Of a stretch of DNA of 64,000 nt, positions 1 through 10,100 are shown in pieces. Origin of the DNA: Dromaius novaehollandiae (lineage: Eukaryota; Chordata; Aves; Casuariiformes; Dromaiidae). Under the pieces are notes generated by a model. The model had not been told where the DNA came from. It worked only from the letters and a program-made list of their open reading frames with translations, and did not search any database. The position numbers and the translations under genes were made by a program. Each line of letters opens with the position of its first letter. The stretch's first letter is position 1. The DNA lies in the NCBI RefSeq assembly GCF_036370855.1, contig NC_088100.1, forward strand, positions 130,136,085 to 130,200,084, written 5' to 3'.

Positions 1-85
1 TTCCTCTGCATGCTACATTATATGTTGTGGGAACTATAAGAACCTTCATACTATATGAATACAAAATAAAATATTTGAACCTTGG
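1..85 (+). terminator. Probable 3' end of an upstream plus-strand gene (PPP3R1 by synteny)
   Basis: A canonical AATAAA lies at 65-70 in AT-rich sequence. No coding sequence is visible here. In human, PNO1 is followed tail-to-tail by PPP3R1 (calcineurin B subunit). PNO1 ends at 1921 here on the minus strand, so a plus-strand gene ending near base 85 fits that arrangement. The assignment to PPP3R1 is inference from gene order only. Confidence 0.35.
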
Positions 86-1300
86 CTGGAGGTCTGTTTA
101 CCTAGACGTTTCTTTTTAAACTTAAGGCAGCTCTACGCCCTGGTTTAAAAAAACGTTTGCTGTTTTTGTCCCATCATTTAAGTTCTAAAGGTTTACTGAA
201 AGCTATACAAGGTGTAGACTGACTACTGAATGCTTCTAGGCTTTATTTTAGTGTTTCAAGACCCCATCATTATTTTTTTTAAAGGCACATCTGACTCTAT
301 TTGTTAAATTTCCAACTTGGACAAAATCTTCTCAAAATCCTACTAAATTCAGAAAGATTGTGGTACTTGGAAAGGTTGTTTTGTTTTAGTTTGTTTCAAG
401 CAAACCATAACCTGGGTGGAGAATGAAAGGCAGATTTTTTTTCTGCAGGTGAAAACAATCCTTGTGGTAGAAAATATTTCCTTCTACAACTGCAGCCTGG
501 GAGCCATTTGCTTTTTTCTCTCTGTATTGCCTCTGTTTTTTCATGGGTCCTAGAAAGCAGCACTTAAGTTGTTTTGGCCTTCTGAGTGCTGCTCTCTCCA
601 CTTCCGCAGCATTTTTGGTCATTATACACCTACTTTCAGGAAAAAGATTAGCTCACTTTCATACACCCTTGCCTTAGTTTCCCCCTTTACAATCTTTCAA
701 GCTAATGGAGATAATGATGTAACACAGATTTTTGTTCTTTAGTTGCTTAGTGCATTAGGTGCACTGCTTTGACTTGAGCTGCTTAATGTGGAAGCTTTCT
801 TGTCTACATAGCTTGGGCTTTTGAGAACTGTATATTTAGATAACTAAGTACCAGTCTTAAATCTCTTAATAGCTTGGAGCATTTTTATAGCCAAATTCAT
901 TCAGGGCTTCAACCACTAAGTGCACTACTGAATCAAACATCAAAAAGGCTGATAGTGCTTACTCAGTTTGCTAGTGTTTTTCATAATTTGTTTGTTTCTC
1001 TGTTTTGTTTCACTATTTTGGAAGCAGTTTAGTGACAAGTTTGGACAGGGGAGGAGAAGGGCCCATGTTTAAGTCAAACTGGGACTACTACTGCAGGTTC
1101 CGTAATTTTCCCTCTTTTGCATGTAGTGCTCTGAGGGCAGAGATGGCAATACGTGCAGGTGTTTGTGCTCTGGGGAGCAGCCTCGGATGATGCCCAGCAC
1201 TAGCAAGTACTTGCCCTGGAGGTTCTGAGCTTTCCTCATGGAAAGGAAACAGGTGAGAGATCAGAATAAAATTTGATCTAGAAACATCTTCCAGGATTAA
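86..1300. other. Spacer between convergent 3' ends; no gene seen
   Basis: AT-rich sequence with only short, unrecognisable reading frames. It contains a MIR-like fragment near 667-722. A minus-strand AATAAA (TTTATT on plus, 242-247) could serve a long PNO1 3' UTR, but nothing supports its use. Confidence 0.5.
667..722 (+). repeat. MIR / CORE-SINE-like 3' fragment
   Basis: The stretch carries TGCCTTAGTTTCCCC followed by TTTACAAT and then AATGGAGATAATGATG. This matches, with gaps, the familiar MIR segment that reads 'gcctcagtttccccatctgtaaaatggggataat'. It is old and diverged. The match is from memory and was not checked by a repeat search. Confidence 0.5.
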
Positions 1301-1340
1301 GTTCAAGTGTACTATTTACCCCTTTATCTTCATTTCCTTC

Positions 1341-1346
1341 TTTATT
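1341..1346 (-). terminator. Candidate PNO1 poly(A) signal (AATAAA)
   Basis: TTTATT on plus reads AATAAA on the PNO1 strand, about 575 bases past the stop codon, and is followed by an A/T-rich stretch. A closer ATTAAA variant lies at 1701-1706 on the same strand. Which is used cannot be decided from sequence alone. Confidence 0.4.
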
Positions 1347-1920
1347 TTTTTTTGTAATACATTCCATTGCACCAGCAGCAGACTTTGAGTCTAATTCATC
1401 ATATACTTGCTCAGACTAGGGATAGACAAGATGGTCTCATCCTAGAGTTTTTAGACAGCCTGCCAGTAAACACCTGGAATTACACACAACTTCTTCTAGA
1501 AAGGTACTGAGCCATGATTCTGAGCACTTAACTATGCTGATTTCTTTAGGCTCTTCAAAGCCTTCTCAAAGAATTTCCAAAGTCCTCATAGCAGTGCCTT
1601 AATGCTTTAAGATTCAGAAAAATCAGTTGAAGTTGAGGAGAAGCTTACGCAGAATCAGTCAACACTGCTTCTGATATGGACACAGCCCATTTAGAAGATT
1701 TTTAATACCTATACACAAGGAAGAATGACTTAAAATACTTGAGTCAGTATGTCTGAAGGAAGTTGGACTGCACAAGTAGTCCTGGCTTCTTTTGGCTTCC
1801 AAATCAAGTAGAAGATGAAGCAGGTACTTCTGTAACTCCAAGGCCTCCATTAATACACATCTTGTACACAGAACTCAAGATTCCCAGCCACAGTCCTTGG
1901 TACAGCAGCACTTCTTCATC

Positions 1921-1988
1921 TCAGAATCTTTCAGCTGCTCTGCTGGCCACAGCCCTAATATTGCCATAAACTTTGGATGGAGGACTCC
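1921..1988 (-). CDS. PNO1: PNO1 coding exon 7 (C-terminus and stop)
   Basis: It encodes [20 protein letters not shown] then RF and TGA at 1923-1921. This C-terminal signature is almost identical to human PNO1, which has Asn where this has Ser after Gly. Confidence 0.97.
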
Positions 1989-4900
1989 CTGGAGCAGAAA
2001 AAAATACAAAGTCATTCAGCAAACAAGACACTGTGTTACAGAAACAGAAGTTTTGCTCTCCTGCTTCTGTCTGCATCAGCACAGAGAATGGGTGAGAAGA
2101 ATGCTCAGGATTAGCCACCCTGTCCGTTCCTGCAAGCAGTGGCTCAGACGGCTGCTGTGACTGGGTGCTCCTGAGGCTTGTTCCCGACCTGCAGCACTCA
2201 GGGCTGTGACGCACTGAAGACCTCACTGTGCAGAGCTGACCTGGCAACTGTACCACAAGTGTCGAGGCCTTCCAGTAGCTCACGCCTTTAAACCCCCCCT
2301 CACCTTTCTCCTCCTCACTGGGGTTCTTCTGTGACACTGATGGATTCCCCCAGTGAGCACATGAAGCCGAAGATTTTTTTTCAGCATGAGGAGGGTGTTG
2401 GAGCCAGAAACCAAGCCCCAGGGGGGAGGAGGGGAGCAAAGCAGGAGAATGAGCACAGCATTCCCTCCCGCTTCCCCACACCCTTCTCTCCCAAGGGTAA
2501 CAGCCAACTCCCGGCAATCCGCCTGCTCCCAAAGCGTATGTAGGTAAACTGGGGCAAAAGGTAAGACCCACAAGAAGCAGCCTCTCTCAAACTGCAAAAA
2601 TATTTTCATATGATGAACAGAAAGTTAAATAACAGGAGTTACCTAAAATTAGATTGCAGATTGCTGTTCGTGCCATTTTTATGTTCTGAAAAGATCCCAA
2701 AATATGAATTTTTCTGAAAAAACAAAATAGGATTAGTTACTGGGTAAGGGGAAAAGACTCAATCATTACACAGTTAATGGAGAATCTAAGTTGGAGATTA
2801 GAGGTGAACAAGGACCTTCTTGTTCAAGTAGTTCAATTTGTACCAGTGTACAAATTATTTTTCTACAGTTATAAGTAGAAAAAAAACCTTATGAGGTAGA
2901 AGCTTCTTTTATAAATACTTTACTAGACTTTAGAATTTTCAAATTTAACAGTATAGCAGCTTTGGGAAAAAACATTGTTACAGGGCTGGAGGCAGCTCCA
3001 ACTTTGATTATTCAAAGAAATTCTTACACTGCATAGAATCAGCCAATTCTAGATGTCCTGGTGACACTGTCAGCAGTCTCACAACAAAAGGTCAAATAAA
3101 TGTTCAAATAGCATTTACTAAATATAACACTTAAATCATTCATCTTACTACTATTCTACAAGAATTTCCAAAAATTCAAGTTATTCTTGGTTCCTAGAGA
3201 TCAAATATATTAGCTTAGGAACTGCACTCTGTCTAGAAGGTGGGAAGTCTATACTTACGCGTCAGCAAGAACTATTCGTGTTCTTGTTACATTTTCTATA
3301 GTGAATTTGGTTTTTCCACCTTTCCCTGCTATTCTCCCTATTGCTCTTGACAGATGATCTCCTTTCAAAGGTTTGACTAAAAGGAGAATAAACACAGTAA
3401 AACATCAGATGTATTTTGGTAACACTTCCTTTGTGCAAGTTACCAAAATGACTGAGTTAAGTTATATACACTAAAGCAACATTACTACAGGTCAAATGTA
3501 TGTGTGTGTGTGTACATATATATACACACACACTCATATTCACCTATAGCAATATAGGTGAAAAACACATCTAATGGTATGTGGCCACAATGTCTCCAGT
3601 ATCACAGAGAAATTCTCATACAGAACTGCAATGGAAGGCATTTTCTTCATTGCCAGGCAGTTAAGATTGAGAAAAGAAACAGAACAAGAACACACAGAAT
3701 TAGCACAAGTAGAAATGAAATAGATTAGATTTAGATACTGCTGTCCTGCAGCATACTCCCAAGAGTCCCAGTAATATATGAAACAGTGTCTGTGGAATCT
3801 ACTTCTCTGCCAGCATACTGGGAGACGCAGAGCCCAATACACCATTTCAGGAAGGAAGAAAAAAAAAATCTATTCCCCCAAATACCACAACACTGTTAAG
3901 TTTAAAGAACAGTTTTCTATGATGAAGAAAATTAATTCAATCAGACAATTAATTTGGCAAAGGTGATATACTTTTAAAAAAGCAGTTTGCGGGGTTTTGT
4001 TAGGACATCTTAGAAAGATGACCTAACCTTTGAATCCTCATGCACCTGGACAATAATCTGGTGTTGCAGATAAATGACATGAGCAGAGTGAGCTGCTTTC
4101 TTGTGGTGTCACTGACTATGAACAAGCTACTCTGTTCTGGGGGGAAAAAAAAAAAAAAGTATTTGCAGATGATACACGCAACTGCTAGAATACCACAGCA
4201 GAAAATACTTACCATCTGTAACTTCAAAGGATTCTAGAAAAAGATCATCTAATCTGATGAGAGCAAGAGCATCCTATAATATTAACAGATCAGTTATCAG
4301 TAAGTTTGTTACAGTACCACAATACACAGAATTACAAGGCTATATGCTTTCTTTATACATATAAAGAAAAATCAATAATATTTCCCCATTTAATGTGTCA
4401 AATGATGGTTGACTAAAACTAGTCCAGCCACTTTTTCAATAGCAGTATAAATTTATATTTCTGTATAGAGAACACTGCAAACACCATTCTCCCACAATCC
4501 ACTCACATAATCCACAACTGGTAAAGTCAGTGCAAGTGCGCTGCAAAACGTGTTTCTATTCTCTGCAAGTAAAGTTTGAGTTTTGAACAGAGTAAAGGCT
4601 ATTAGCCTGGACTAAACCAAAACGAACAGTATCTACATGTGCAGAGTAGCTCCAAGGCAGTTTATCATTTCATGTTTACCTCTCAAATATCACAAGATAT
4701 TTCCCCCATTTCATAAATTTAAAGAACAGTATCACTGGCCATAACATACGTGCTGTTTGAGGATTACTTTTTTATTCTGAACTACTCATTCACAACTTCA
4801 AACAAGCTTATTTTTTAGAAAACCATATAAATACCATTTGATTATTTCTTTCTTACTGTAATTTGCAGAAAGGCCAAAGATTTAAAAGCAAGCAAATTCA

Positions 4901-6727
4901 AGCAACTCTCAAACTACCTGTTGGAAGACTCACCTCAACTTGAAACCCAAGTATGAAGGCTTTCACAAAATCAGCTGCTTTTGTTAGAGCACTTATATCC
5001 TTTGTCTCTTGACAAGTCTGCAGGACAAGTTATATTTGCAAGGTAAGACCATTTGAGTAGGATCATGACTTGAAAAAAAATCTAAGAAATTAAGGCTAAT
5101 CATAGAAAGCCGCATCCAGGCAATGCTCCTTCTATACTGCTTTTCACTGAAAGGCCTGAATATACTTTGTGCTTTCTTCTAATGTTGACCCTCAACCACA
5201 AGTTTATTCAGCAGAATTGCAGGACTATTTCTGCTCTACCCTAACTTCTCCTCCCAGTTATTTCTAGAAAGTGTAAATAAGGCATAGTTATGTCACCTTT
5301 CCTAATAAGTTAGCCTCAACCTGTTGTCAACAATGGTATCCCCCCGCCCTTGTAGCCACCATCACACTTGCAGTAAGATTTAAAGGTTAAAAAGCAAGAT
5401 TACCGTTGGTGTCTATATTTTCCCATTACCTTTGAAAATGTTATACATTAATATTGCTAATACCGTTACTCATATGTCAGAAACATAGCACAAGCTTTCA
5501 ACATACAGTTAAAAATAACTAGTCTGAGTAAGAATTAATAAGAATGAAGAATAAATGAGAATGTTTACAAGATTTACAATTATATACTACTATCTGTACC
5601 CTGAACTATTTCAGGCAATCCATTAAAGAAAAATTACAAGCTGCTAAACTACAACTGTGAACAAAAGTCATCGGGCATTTTAGTGGCCCTCCCCCGAAAA
5701 ACTCTATTAACTCATAACAGCCCCTTAAATATTTGGTAGCCTTAAATATCCACAAAGTATTGCATTCTAAATTCACATCTAACACACAGGCCAAGATTTC
5801 TCTATTAATTCTCAAATAAATAATTTTCTTCTATAAAAACTGAAAAAAAACAGTTTATGCAGGCCACCTCTAGAAGTAGTGTACTTTTAAGTTTTACTTG
5901 CATCAACTGCTTGCTTCGAAGCCATAACTGACAGATTTTATTTTGATCCCAAGTTTTTTGGTTTTTAGGTAAACAACTTGTTTACCATTTTTCCAAGTAT
6001 TATCTGGGATTCAGAATGCTTCACTAGAAGTCTTTAATAAACGAAACAGGCATACTTATGAGGTGAGACACTGTACTTTAAACATCAGTTGACTGGAAAT
6101 TATGTAAAGCATTCTGAAAAACAGTTGGAGAAAGAACTCTTTACCTTGATTTCAACGTTTCTTGTTTTTAAATTAAACCTGATTTGAAGCTGCAAGTGTT
6201 CCACGATAGGCGTGAATATTTTCATCCAGTTCTCCTTTAAGGGGGTATACCTGTTAGCTGGCACAGGAACCTTCCTGATTTCCTCATTTCCAACCTAGCG
6301 AGGAAAAGCAAGCAAAAAGAAGGGAAAAAGAGAGAAACCAGAAGTCGTTGTTACGTGCTGAAATACGGCGCGGCAAAACCATCCCTCACCCCCTCAGCCT
6401 GCTCCCCTTTAGCGGGCGCCCGCGCACAGCAGCGAGGCCCAGCGAGGACACACCGCGCGGGCACCGGCGCTGCCCCGGCCCCACCGGGCAGCGGAACCGC
6501 CCGGCCGCCACCCCGGCGCCTCAGCGGGCCCCGCGCACCCGCAGCGCCTCCGCGGCCACGGGCGGGAAGGAGGGCCTCTTGCCGGGCCGCGGGCCCGCCG
6601 CGTCCGTGTCCATCGCCGCCGCCGCCGCCTCCTCGCCGCCGCCCGCCCGCCGCTTCCGCCGGCTCCGCTTGGACGAGACGCTCCTGAAGCCGCTCTCGGC
6701 GGCGGCCGCCTCCGTCTCCGTCTCCAT
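1921..6727 (-). CDS. PNO1: PNO1 (Dim2/Rrp20), KH-domain pre-40S ribosome assembly factor; seven coding exons
   Basis: PNO1 binds the 3' end of 18S precursor rRNA in pre-40S particles and works with the NOB1 endonuclease in final small-subunit maturation (known for the family). Joined exons on the minus strand are 6539-6727, 6145-6294, 4934-5017, 4213-4273, 3259-3376, 2643-2713 and 1921-1988. They total 741 nt and give 246 aa; human PNO1 is 252 aa. All introns are GT-AG and phases match throughout. The acidic, Ala-rich N-terminus (1-63) is variable in the family. The conserved core follows, with the KH GxxG-type motif GKGG at residues 179-182 and the C-terminal [16 protein letters not shown] block. 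The ATG at 6727 has G at -3 and +4. The reading frame upstream of it runs into WDR92 exon 1, so it is not used. It shares a bidirectional promoter with WDR92. Confidence 0.96.
2643..2713 (-). CDS. PNO1: PNO1 coding exon 6 (residues 201-225)
   Basis: It encodes [20 protein letters not shown] and LIL, finishing the second KH fold. It has a strong T-rich tract before the CAG acceptor and donor GTAACT. Its first base completes the Ala201 codon. Confidence 0.95.
2805..2856. repeat. Two adjacent perfect inverted repeats in PNO1 intron 5
   Basis: TGAACAAG (2805-2812) pairs with CTTGTTCA (2819-2826) across a 6-base loop. AATTTGTAC (2835-2843) pairs with GTACAAATT (2848-2856) across CAGT. No function is known. 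Stems of 8-9 bp also occur by chance in a window of this size. Confidence 0.6.
3259..3376 (-). CDS. PNO1: PNO1 coding exon 5 (residues 162-201), KH GxxG motif
   Basis: It encodes [20 protein letters not shown] and on through [16 protein letters not shown]. The RNA-binding loop motif GKGG falls at 179-182. The acceptor is TTTTAG and the donor GTAAGT. Two plus-strand inverted repeats (3504-3533 and 3539-3562) lie in the intron upstream of it. Confidence 0.96.
3504..3562. repeat. TG/TA/CA microsatellite and hairpin pair in PNO1 intron 4
   Basis: A (TG)n-(TA)n-(CA)n tract can fold with an 11-bp stem (3504-3514 with 3523-3533). It is followed at once by TTCACCTATA-GCAA-TATAGGTGAA (3539-3562), a perfect 10-bp stem with a four-base loop. 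The PNO1 transcript reads the opposite strand, where the loop is TTGC. Confidence 0.7.
4213..4273 (-). CDS. PNO1: PNO1 coding exon 4 (residues 142-162)
   Basis: It encodes [20 protein letters not shown] plus the first base of Val162. The donor is GTAAGT. Nearly identical to the human protein here. Confidence 0.95.
4934..5017 (-). CDS. PNO1: PNO1 coding exon 3 (residues 114-141)
   Basis: It encodes [17 protein letters not shown] through ILGFQVE, the first half of the N-terminal KH-like fold. The acceptor is CTGCAG and the donor GTGAGT, phase 0. Confidence 0.95.
6145..6294 (-). CDS. PNO1: PNO1 coding exon 2 (residues 64-113)
   Basis: It encodes the conserved [19 protein letters not shown] segment and ends [10 protein letters not shown]. 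The acceptor is CTAG and the donor GTAAAG, phase 0 at both ends. Residue 97 reads Gln in HLQLQIRF where human has Gly. Confidence 0.95.
6539..6727 (-). CDS. PNO1: PNO1 coding exon 1 (residues 1-63)
   Basis: It starts [14 protein letters not shown] and ends AEALR, followed by donor GTGCGC, phase 0. It has a basic patch (KRSRRKRR, residues 20-27), a five-Ala run at 34-38, and [10 protein letters not shown], which resembles the human RPAKRPVFPP. It is very GC-rich because it lies in the CpG island. Confidence 0.93.
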
Positions 6728-6918
6728 GGCGACGCGAGCCGTTACGGGCGGCAGGGCGCGCGCTCCAACCGTCCCCGCGGTGCTTCCGCGCCAGCTCACG
6801 TGGCCCCAGCGGCCGCCGGAAGGGGCCCGCAGGCTGCTTCCGCCCAGGCCGCCCGCTTCCTGCCGGGCCCGCGGCAGCGCCGGCGCGCGGCCACCCCGCG
6901 GCGCGGCGGGGGCGCAGG
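6728..6918. promoter_or_regulatory. Bidirectional PNO1/WDR92 promoter
   Basis: Only 191 bp separate the two start codons, which point away from each other. Visible sites are an E-box CACGTG (6797-6802, MYC/USF type), an ETS/GABP-type CCGGAAG (6816-6822), and CTTCCG at 6783-6788 and 6837-6842. No TATA box is seen. An E-box plus ETS sites is typical of TATA-less housekeeping promoters. Factor binding is inference. Confidence 0.85.
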
Positions 6919-7107
6919 ATGTCGGGCGCGGGGCTGGAGCGGCCGCAGCTGGTGGCGCACGTGCAGCAGGCGCTGAGCTACACCGTGTTCGACTGCAAGT
7001 GGGTGCCGCGCAGCGCGCGCCTCCTCTGCCTCGGCAGCGCCCCGCGCGGCACCGGCGTGCTCCAGCTCTACGAGCTGCAGGGCGGCCGCTTGGCGCTGCT
7101 GCGCGAG
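6919..7107 (+). CDS. DNAAF10: WDR92 coding exon 1 (residues 1-63)
   Basis: It contains [11 protein letters not shown] and [10 protein letters not shown], the first blade. Donor GTGAGC, phase 0. Codons are extremely GC-rich (CTC, CGC, GGC), unlike the later exons, because of the CpG island. Several human residues in the 33-40 region are replaced by Arg, Leu and Ala here. Confidence 0.96.
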
Positions 7108-10100
7108 GTGAGCGCGCGCCCCGCAGGGCGGTTGCTGTGGCGACGCGCCGACCGCCGCCGCCTTCCTCCGGGAGCGCCGAGGCCGCGACATGAGACGCGG
7201 CGGGGGGGGGGGAAATGGGGGGAGGACTGTGTCCGTCCGGCCTGCCGTGCCCGCAGCTCACACCTCGAGCGGGGCAGGGAAGGCGGCTCCATTTTATGCC
7301 CACATCTAATTCACACCTCTCAGGCGGATGGGCCTGAGAGGATCTCTGGGTTTTCTCCTGACTTGGCGCTGGGAGCTGGGAGCCTGCGCTAGTGCCGCTT
7401 CTAATTCTGAGAGGGAAGAGAAAAAAACACTAGCTGAGTAGCAGGCCCCAAATCGTTAGGTAGAGCTGCCAGGGCTCGCCCGCTGGGAAAGTTACTGCCA
7501 TCGCGTTGGAGTTGCTTCGCTTGTTAATGTTGTCACCGCGGGAAAAGCCAGCTCCTACTTCTGCTCACTTGCCCTCATCGCCTTGCGTCAGCTTATCCGT
7601 TGCTGTCCGGCTCGTGCTGAAGGAAAAGCTGGGCGCTCTCAGGTCTCGTACAGAGCAAATGTTTGGCCGGGTGGGGACCAGCTCGGCCTTGGCTGCACCG
7701 TGCCGGGTCCCGCTGCTTGGACATGAGGCAGCACGGAGCAGCTTTGGTGGCAGCTCGGGGGACGGGAGGTTTCATCACTCGCTCGCGCAGTGCTGGCCTT
7801 TTTTAAGCACACGCATGGAGCAGCAGGTTTTTAAATGAAACTGGCCTGTGAGGATTCGCTAATCTGCAGGAACAGCAGTGGCTCAGAGGGAGATAAAGAC
7901 CCACAGGCACACAAGTACCTCAGCTTTCTGTTAATGCAGTTCTGCAGGGACAAAACATTGGAGGCACGTAAACAATGCTATTACAGACTAATAGAAAGAA
8001 TCTCTTAATTATCCCTTTCTCCGCATACTAGCTGGGCTTTGGAAGAGCTACAATTCCCTCTGCATTATATTTGCAAATCAGTAGAGACAGCAGCGCTGTC
8101 CGAGTATCATTAGCGAGCTGAGGTGAGAGATTTTGTGTTAAGACCATTGAGCTGAATTCTGTGCTTTCCTGTGCAATAAGAAATAAAGCAAAAATGTAAT
8201 TTTGCCTTTGGACTGGGAGTGTTCTGATTGTATTTTATGCTGAATATCCTATGAAAGTTTCACTGAAATCTGCCGCTATTGGGCTTTCAAGAACCTGCTT
8301 CTGCAGCGTGTGGTCTATTACTTTGATGTGCTGACACAAAGTGTATCCTTTTTTAAAAGATTGAAAAGGCCAAACCTATAAAATGTGGAACTTTTGGTGC
8401 TACATCGCTGCAGCAAAGGTACTTAGCTACAGGAGATTTTGGTGGAAACCTTAATATATGGTAAGACTACATTTCTGCTGAAGCTTTTTTATTTGATGTT
8501 ATACGTGTTCCGTTTGAACTAATGTTTCTGTATTTGGCTTACTTTCTTCGTAGAAAATGCTATCTGTGTTGCATTAATTGGGGCCCAATCGCAAGCTAAT
8601 TGGCTAATTGGAACACTTGTTTTTATACAGTAAAAAAGAACGCTGCACAGTGGTTTAATTTAACACTGTTTTGTTCATATCTTCTATTTTCAGCTACAGA
8701 AATCTGTAAAAGCTCCTAAAGGAACTTTAGTTTCCCTTTAGGAAAAGGTACTTTTTTTCTATAGAAGAGGTTTTTGGATGGGTGTGTGAGTATGAATAAG
8801 AGATTGTTTTCAACAAAAATTTTGTGGCTAGATTGCATACATTTTTTAGTCTTAATGTTTCAAATCTTTTTTCAGGTCCCAGATTAATTTGTGTAGGTAA
8901 ATTAAAGTGATATGAAAAAAACACTTTTTCTGACCTCGCCTACTTTTTTTTTTAATTTTCCTCAGCAAGGAACTGTTGATTCTATTTTGTTGGAATACCA
9001 GCAATGACATGGGTTAGTTATTAGTCGAAAGGGGATTAAAAATTCAAAATAAAATTAGGAAAGGCTCTCAAAGGTCAAGAACCAGTGGGAAAGAACCTCA
9101 AAATCCACACTTGGGTGCAACTTTTATTTGAACTGGAAGAGCAGTTGTCAGATGGGGGGAGGATGGATGGACAGGGTTGTCTTATATCCTTATTGGGAGT
9201 AAATTGGTATTGGGAGTATTTTTGATCTGCAGTGTGATTCCTTTTGAGCCCAGCACAAAGACCGGTTCTTGAGGGTTTCTGTGGTGATCCCACAAGTGGC
9301 TTGACAAAAAGGCAAGTCTAGAACTGAACAAAAACTTTCAGAGCAGTCCAAATTAATAGCCAGAGAAGAAGTCAAAGAAAGATTCTAGGTTCTTAATGTT
9401 GATACCAATGTTTTGTTCTCTGTGTGAAAGTGAGCTCTTGCATGTTGTGCTCATACTATGTTTCCTCTCATTTTTATACCAATCCTGAGTATCAAGGAAA
9501 ATGCCATATTATCTGCTCTTTTCTTTCTTGTTTAGGAATTTAGAAGCTCCTGAAATACCAGTGTATTCTGTGAAAGCTCATAAGGAAATCATAAACAGTA
9601 TAGATGGTGTAGGTGGCTTAGGAATTGGGGAAGGCGCACCAGAAATTGTGACCGGCAGTCGAGATGGTGAGTTAGTGTACCCTAAAAGCCTTTTCAATTA
9701 TTCCAAGAAAGTAGTCTGTAAACTTTGATGGTGGGGGCAGTCTGCCATCCAAAATAGTCTGTTGCAACTATTTCTTCATATGCTGTCTCTTCAGTCTTAC
9801 TTGGGACAAAATTTCTGCAATTCTTTTAGAAGCTGTAGATTAGTAAAAGATACTGATATCACTTAGCATGGAACAGAAGGAATACAAAGCAGAATAAAGA
9901 CAAAATGCCCTCTAGTATATCCTTCATTTCTGTTTTATTTTTTCCAACCGCTTAGTCTGGCTTTCTGGAGTTGAAAGAGATGCTACAGCATTTTGAAAAA
10001 GCAGGCCGAAGAGCAAAGGCCTTCAGTGGGAAAATGAAGGCAATGTGACAGTTTATCCATAATACAAAATCCATTGTCTTTTTTCTACAGGAACTGTGAA

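Larger units (their letters stand above)
6380..7250. promoter_or_regulatory. CpG island covering both PNO1 and WDR92 first exons
   Basis: GC content and CpG density rise sharply compared with the AT-rich flanks. The island spans PNO1 exon 1, the shared promoter, WDR92 exon 1 and the start of WDR92 intron 1. Boundaries are by eye. Several long reading frames here, on both strands, are artefacts of stop-poor GC-rich sequence. Confidence 0.85.

Noticed and set aside
6348-7303. Long open frames on both strands across the first CpG island (up to 281 codons)
   Set aside because: They arise from GC-rich, stop-poor sequence and overlap the well-supported first exons of PNO1 and WDR92. Only the exon-1 portions of two of them have homologues.
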